A stretch of 8,015 nucleotides of DNA from positions 1-8,015 of the forward strand of contig JBCCZC010000259.1 in NCBI GenBank assembly GCA_039188505.1. The letters run 5' to 3'. A program made the position numbers and the translations under genes. A model generated the notes under the pieces. The model saw nothing but the letters and a program-made list of their open reading frames with translations, ran no database searches and was not told the DNA's origin. The stretch is from JBCCZC01 sp039188505 (GTDB taxonomy: Bacteria; Pseudomonadota; Gammaproteobacteria; Xanthomonadales; SZUA-38). The first letter of the stretch is position 1, and the number at the start of each line of letters is the position of its first letter. Shown here piece by piece: positions 6,246-8,015 of this stretch.

Positions 6246-8015
6246 TCAGGCCAGCTGCGCCTGCATCTCCGTTGCGTACTGATCCGCGTTCAGGCCCACG
6301 ACGAGGTGGAGGACGCCATCGGCCAGCGTCATGAGCGCATCCACACCGGATGCGGCGAGGGCTTCGGCGTCGATGGCCTCGACATCGGCCACGGTCACCC
6401 GGACGCGCGTTTGTGCGCAGGCGGCCGCGGCGGTGACGTTGGCAGCACCGCCGAGCGCGTCAAGCCAGCGCTGTACCTTTTCTCCAGCTGCCGGGTCTCG
6501 CGCCGCGGCGGGGGTCTCGGGCGCTGCAGCGGCTGCCACGGGCACGCCCAAGGAGCCGATGTCGTCGGCCTCATCCCCGGCGTGCGCCAGGTAGGCTTCC
6601 ATGTCTGTCTTGAGGTTTTCCGACGACGGTCCGAAGATCGCCTGGGCGTTGTTCCCTACGACCACGAGACCTGCTGCGCCCAGGGTCTTGAGCGCGGTCT
6701 CGTTCACCAGCGCGATGTCCTTCACCGAGATGCGCAGCCGCGTGATGCAGGCATCCATGGACTCGATATTGCTGCGCCCGCCAAAGGCCAGGACGAGCTG
6801 CCGGGACATGCCCTCAGCGGCATCCGCCTGGGCAGCGACCAGGTTGACCTCCTCGTCTTCGCGGCCGGGGGTCTTGAGGTCGAAGCGCGTGATCGCGAAG
6901 CGGAAGATCAGGTAGTACATCACCGCATACACCGGCCCGATCACAAAGACCATCCAGGGTTTCTGGTGATCGCCCCAGAGCACGACCAGATCGATCAGAC
7001 CGTGCGAAAAGGTAGTCCCCATGTGGACATCGAGGACGTTAAACATGAACTGCGCCGCACCGGCCAGGATCGCGTGGAGGACGAACAGAATCGGGGCGAC
7101 GAACAGGAACGAGAATTCCACCGGCTCCGTGATGCCCGTGATAAAGGAGGTCAGGGCCGCGGAGATCATGATGCTCCCGACGAGCGCACGCCGCTCCGGC
7201 TTGGCACAGTGCCAGATCGCGATGGCCGCGGCGGGCAAACCCCACATCTTGAACAGGTACGCCCCACCGAGAATACCCGCTTCGGGATCGCCCTTGAGGA
7301 ACCGAGAGAGATCACCCCGGACGACCTCGCCTTCCGGCGTAACGAACTCGCCGATCTCGAAGAAGAAGGGCACGTTCCAGATGTGGTGGAGGCCGAACGG
7401 AATGAGGAGCCGCTCGACAAAGCCATACACGGTGACGGCGAAGCGCTGGTTACCGTAGGCGGCCTGGTTGGAGAAGTCGCGAATGACGCCCTCGATCGGC
7501 GGCCAGATGACGGCCATCAGGCCCGCACACGCAATGGCCGCAAAAGCCGTCGCGATAGGCACGAAACGCTTGCCGGCGAAGAACCCGAGCCACGGTGGCA
7601 GCTGGATCCGGTAGTAGCGATTGAAGAGCGCCGCCGCCACGCCGCCGATCAGGATGCCCCCGAAGACACCCGTGTCCAGCGACTGGATGCCCATGATCGC
7701 CTTGGTCTCGACACCCATCGCCCCGGCGATCGTTCCGAGCGCACCGAGGAAGACGGCGTAGCCCACCGTTGCGGCGAGCGCCGCCACGCCATCATTGTTG
7801 GTCAGACCGAGGGCGACGCCGATGGCGAACAGGATGGGCAGGTTGGAGAAGATCGCTCCACCCGCCTGGTCCATGACGCTCTTCACGACCTCGGGGATGA
7901 AGGCAATCTCCTCCGAGGCCCCGACGCCGAGCAGAATGCCCGCCGCTGGCAGCACCGCCACCGGCAGCATGAGGGCCTTGCCGATCTTCTGGAGGAATCC
8001 GAAGGCTCGCTGGAA
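6246..8015 (-). CDS. ptsG: PTS glucose-type permease EIICB with an extra C-terminal EIIB-like domain (5' end outside window)
   Basis: 589 residues are visible. The frame stays open to the window edge with FQRAFGFLQKIGKAL before the first visible Met, matching the N-terminus of EIIC permeases, so the true start lies beyond 8015. The protein imports and phosphorylates a hexose. Counting from the edge, EIIC covers about 1-385, with multiple membrane helices, LGFFAGKRFVPI, GLHHIWNVPFF, GITEPVEFSFLF (294-305) and FDLKTPGRED. EIIB follows (about 405-480) with phospho-Cys423 in DACITRLR. An Ala/Pro-rich linker (about 490-510) then leads to a second EIIB-like domain (510-589) with LGGAANV and Cys533 in ACAQTRVRV, one residue longer than the canonical motif. 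There is no EIIA domain. The core is closer to E. coli PtsG than to NagE, favouring glucose. However, N-acetylglucosamine permeases of some Gammaproteobacteria may share the double EIIB layout, so substrate is uncertain. EI, HPr and EIIA are not in the window. Confidence 0.88.
   Translation of the reverse strand, partial: FQRAFGFLQKIGKALMLPVAVLPAAGILLGVGASEEIAFIPEVVKSVMDQAGGAIFSNLPILFAIGVALGLTNNDGVAALAATVGYAVFLGALGTIAGAMGVETKAIMGIQSLDTGVFGGILIGGVAAALFNRYYRIQLPPWLGFFAGKRFVPIATAFAAIACAGLMAVIWPPIEGVIRDFSNQAAYGNQRFAVTVYGFVERLLIPFGLHHIWNVPFFFEIGEFVTPEGEVVRGDLSRFLKGDPEAGILGGAYLFKMWGLPAAAIAIWHCAKPERRALVGSIMISAALTSFITGITEPVEFSFLFVAPILFVLHAILAGAAQFMFNVLDVHMGTTFSHGLIDLVVLWGDHQKPWMVFVIGPVYAVMYYLIFRFAITRFDLKTPGREDEEVNLVAAQADAAEGMSRQLVLAFGGRSNIESMDACITRLRISVKDIALVNETALKTLGAAGLVVVGNNAQAIFGPSSENLKTDMEAYLAHAGDEADDIGSLGVPVAAAAAPETPAAARDPAAGEKVQRWLDALGGAANVTAAAACAQTRVRVTVADVEAIDAEALAASGVDALMTLADGVLHLVVGLNADQYATEMQAQLA

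Overview
The window is GC-rich DNA with strongly GC-biased third codon positions. The gene content (lipoprotein and secreted proteins, glucose-type PTS permease, two diguanylate cyclases, FHA domain) suggests a high-GC Gram-negative bacterium, most likely a gammaproteobacterium and possibly aquatic or marine. The genus cannot be named from what is visible.

Layout. From 1 to 1955, two minus-strand genes encode cell-envelope proteins: a GH16 beta-glucanase lipoprotein (1038-1955) and, 90 bp downstream of it, the N-terminal part of a probable MscS-type channel (1-947, running off the window). The latter carries a 12-bp tandem repeat that encodes a Thr/Ala/Gln/Asp-rich tail just after the signal peptide. 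From 2130 to 3053, an FHA-GGDEF protein lies on the plus strand, divergent from the GH16 gene. A 281-bp convergent gap (3054-3334) holds no intact gene. From 6114 down to 3335 is a tight minus-strand three-gene unit: a 70-residue peptide gene, a secreted-TPR/transmembrane/GGDEF protein (6 bp gap), and a tetrapyrrole-methylase-fold methyltransferase (4-bp GTGA overlap). From 8015 to 6246 lies a glucose-type PTS EIICB permease that starts outside the window and carries a second EIIB-like domain at its C-terminus.

The main discovery is the three-gene unit. The methyltransferase resembles SonM and the small protein resembles SonA, the split borosin (alpha-N-methylated RiPP) pair known from Shewanella oneidensis. 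The candidate precursor has a helical binding domain ending in an LSG motif and a short C-terminal core. Unusually, a membrane-bound periplasmic-TPR diguanylate cyclase is inserted between precursor and methyltransferase. Another diguanylate cyclase converges on the cluster from the other side. This suggests a borosin pathway linked by operon structure to c-di-GMP signalling. No protease or exporter for the peptide is visible. The GH16 enzyme and the PTS permease could together supply glucose from beta-glucans such as laminarin, but they are separate transcription units and their link is only inferred.
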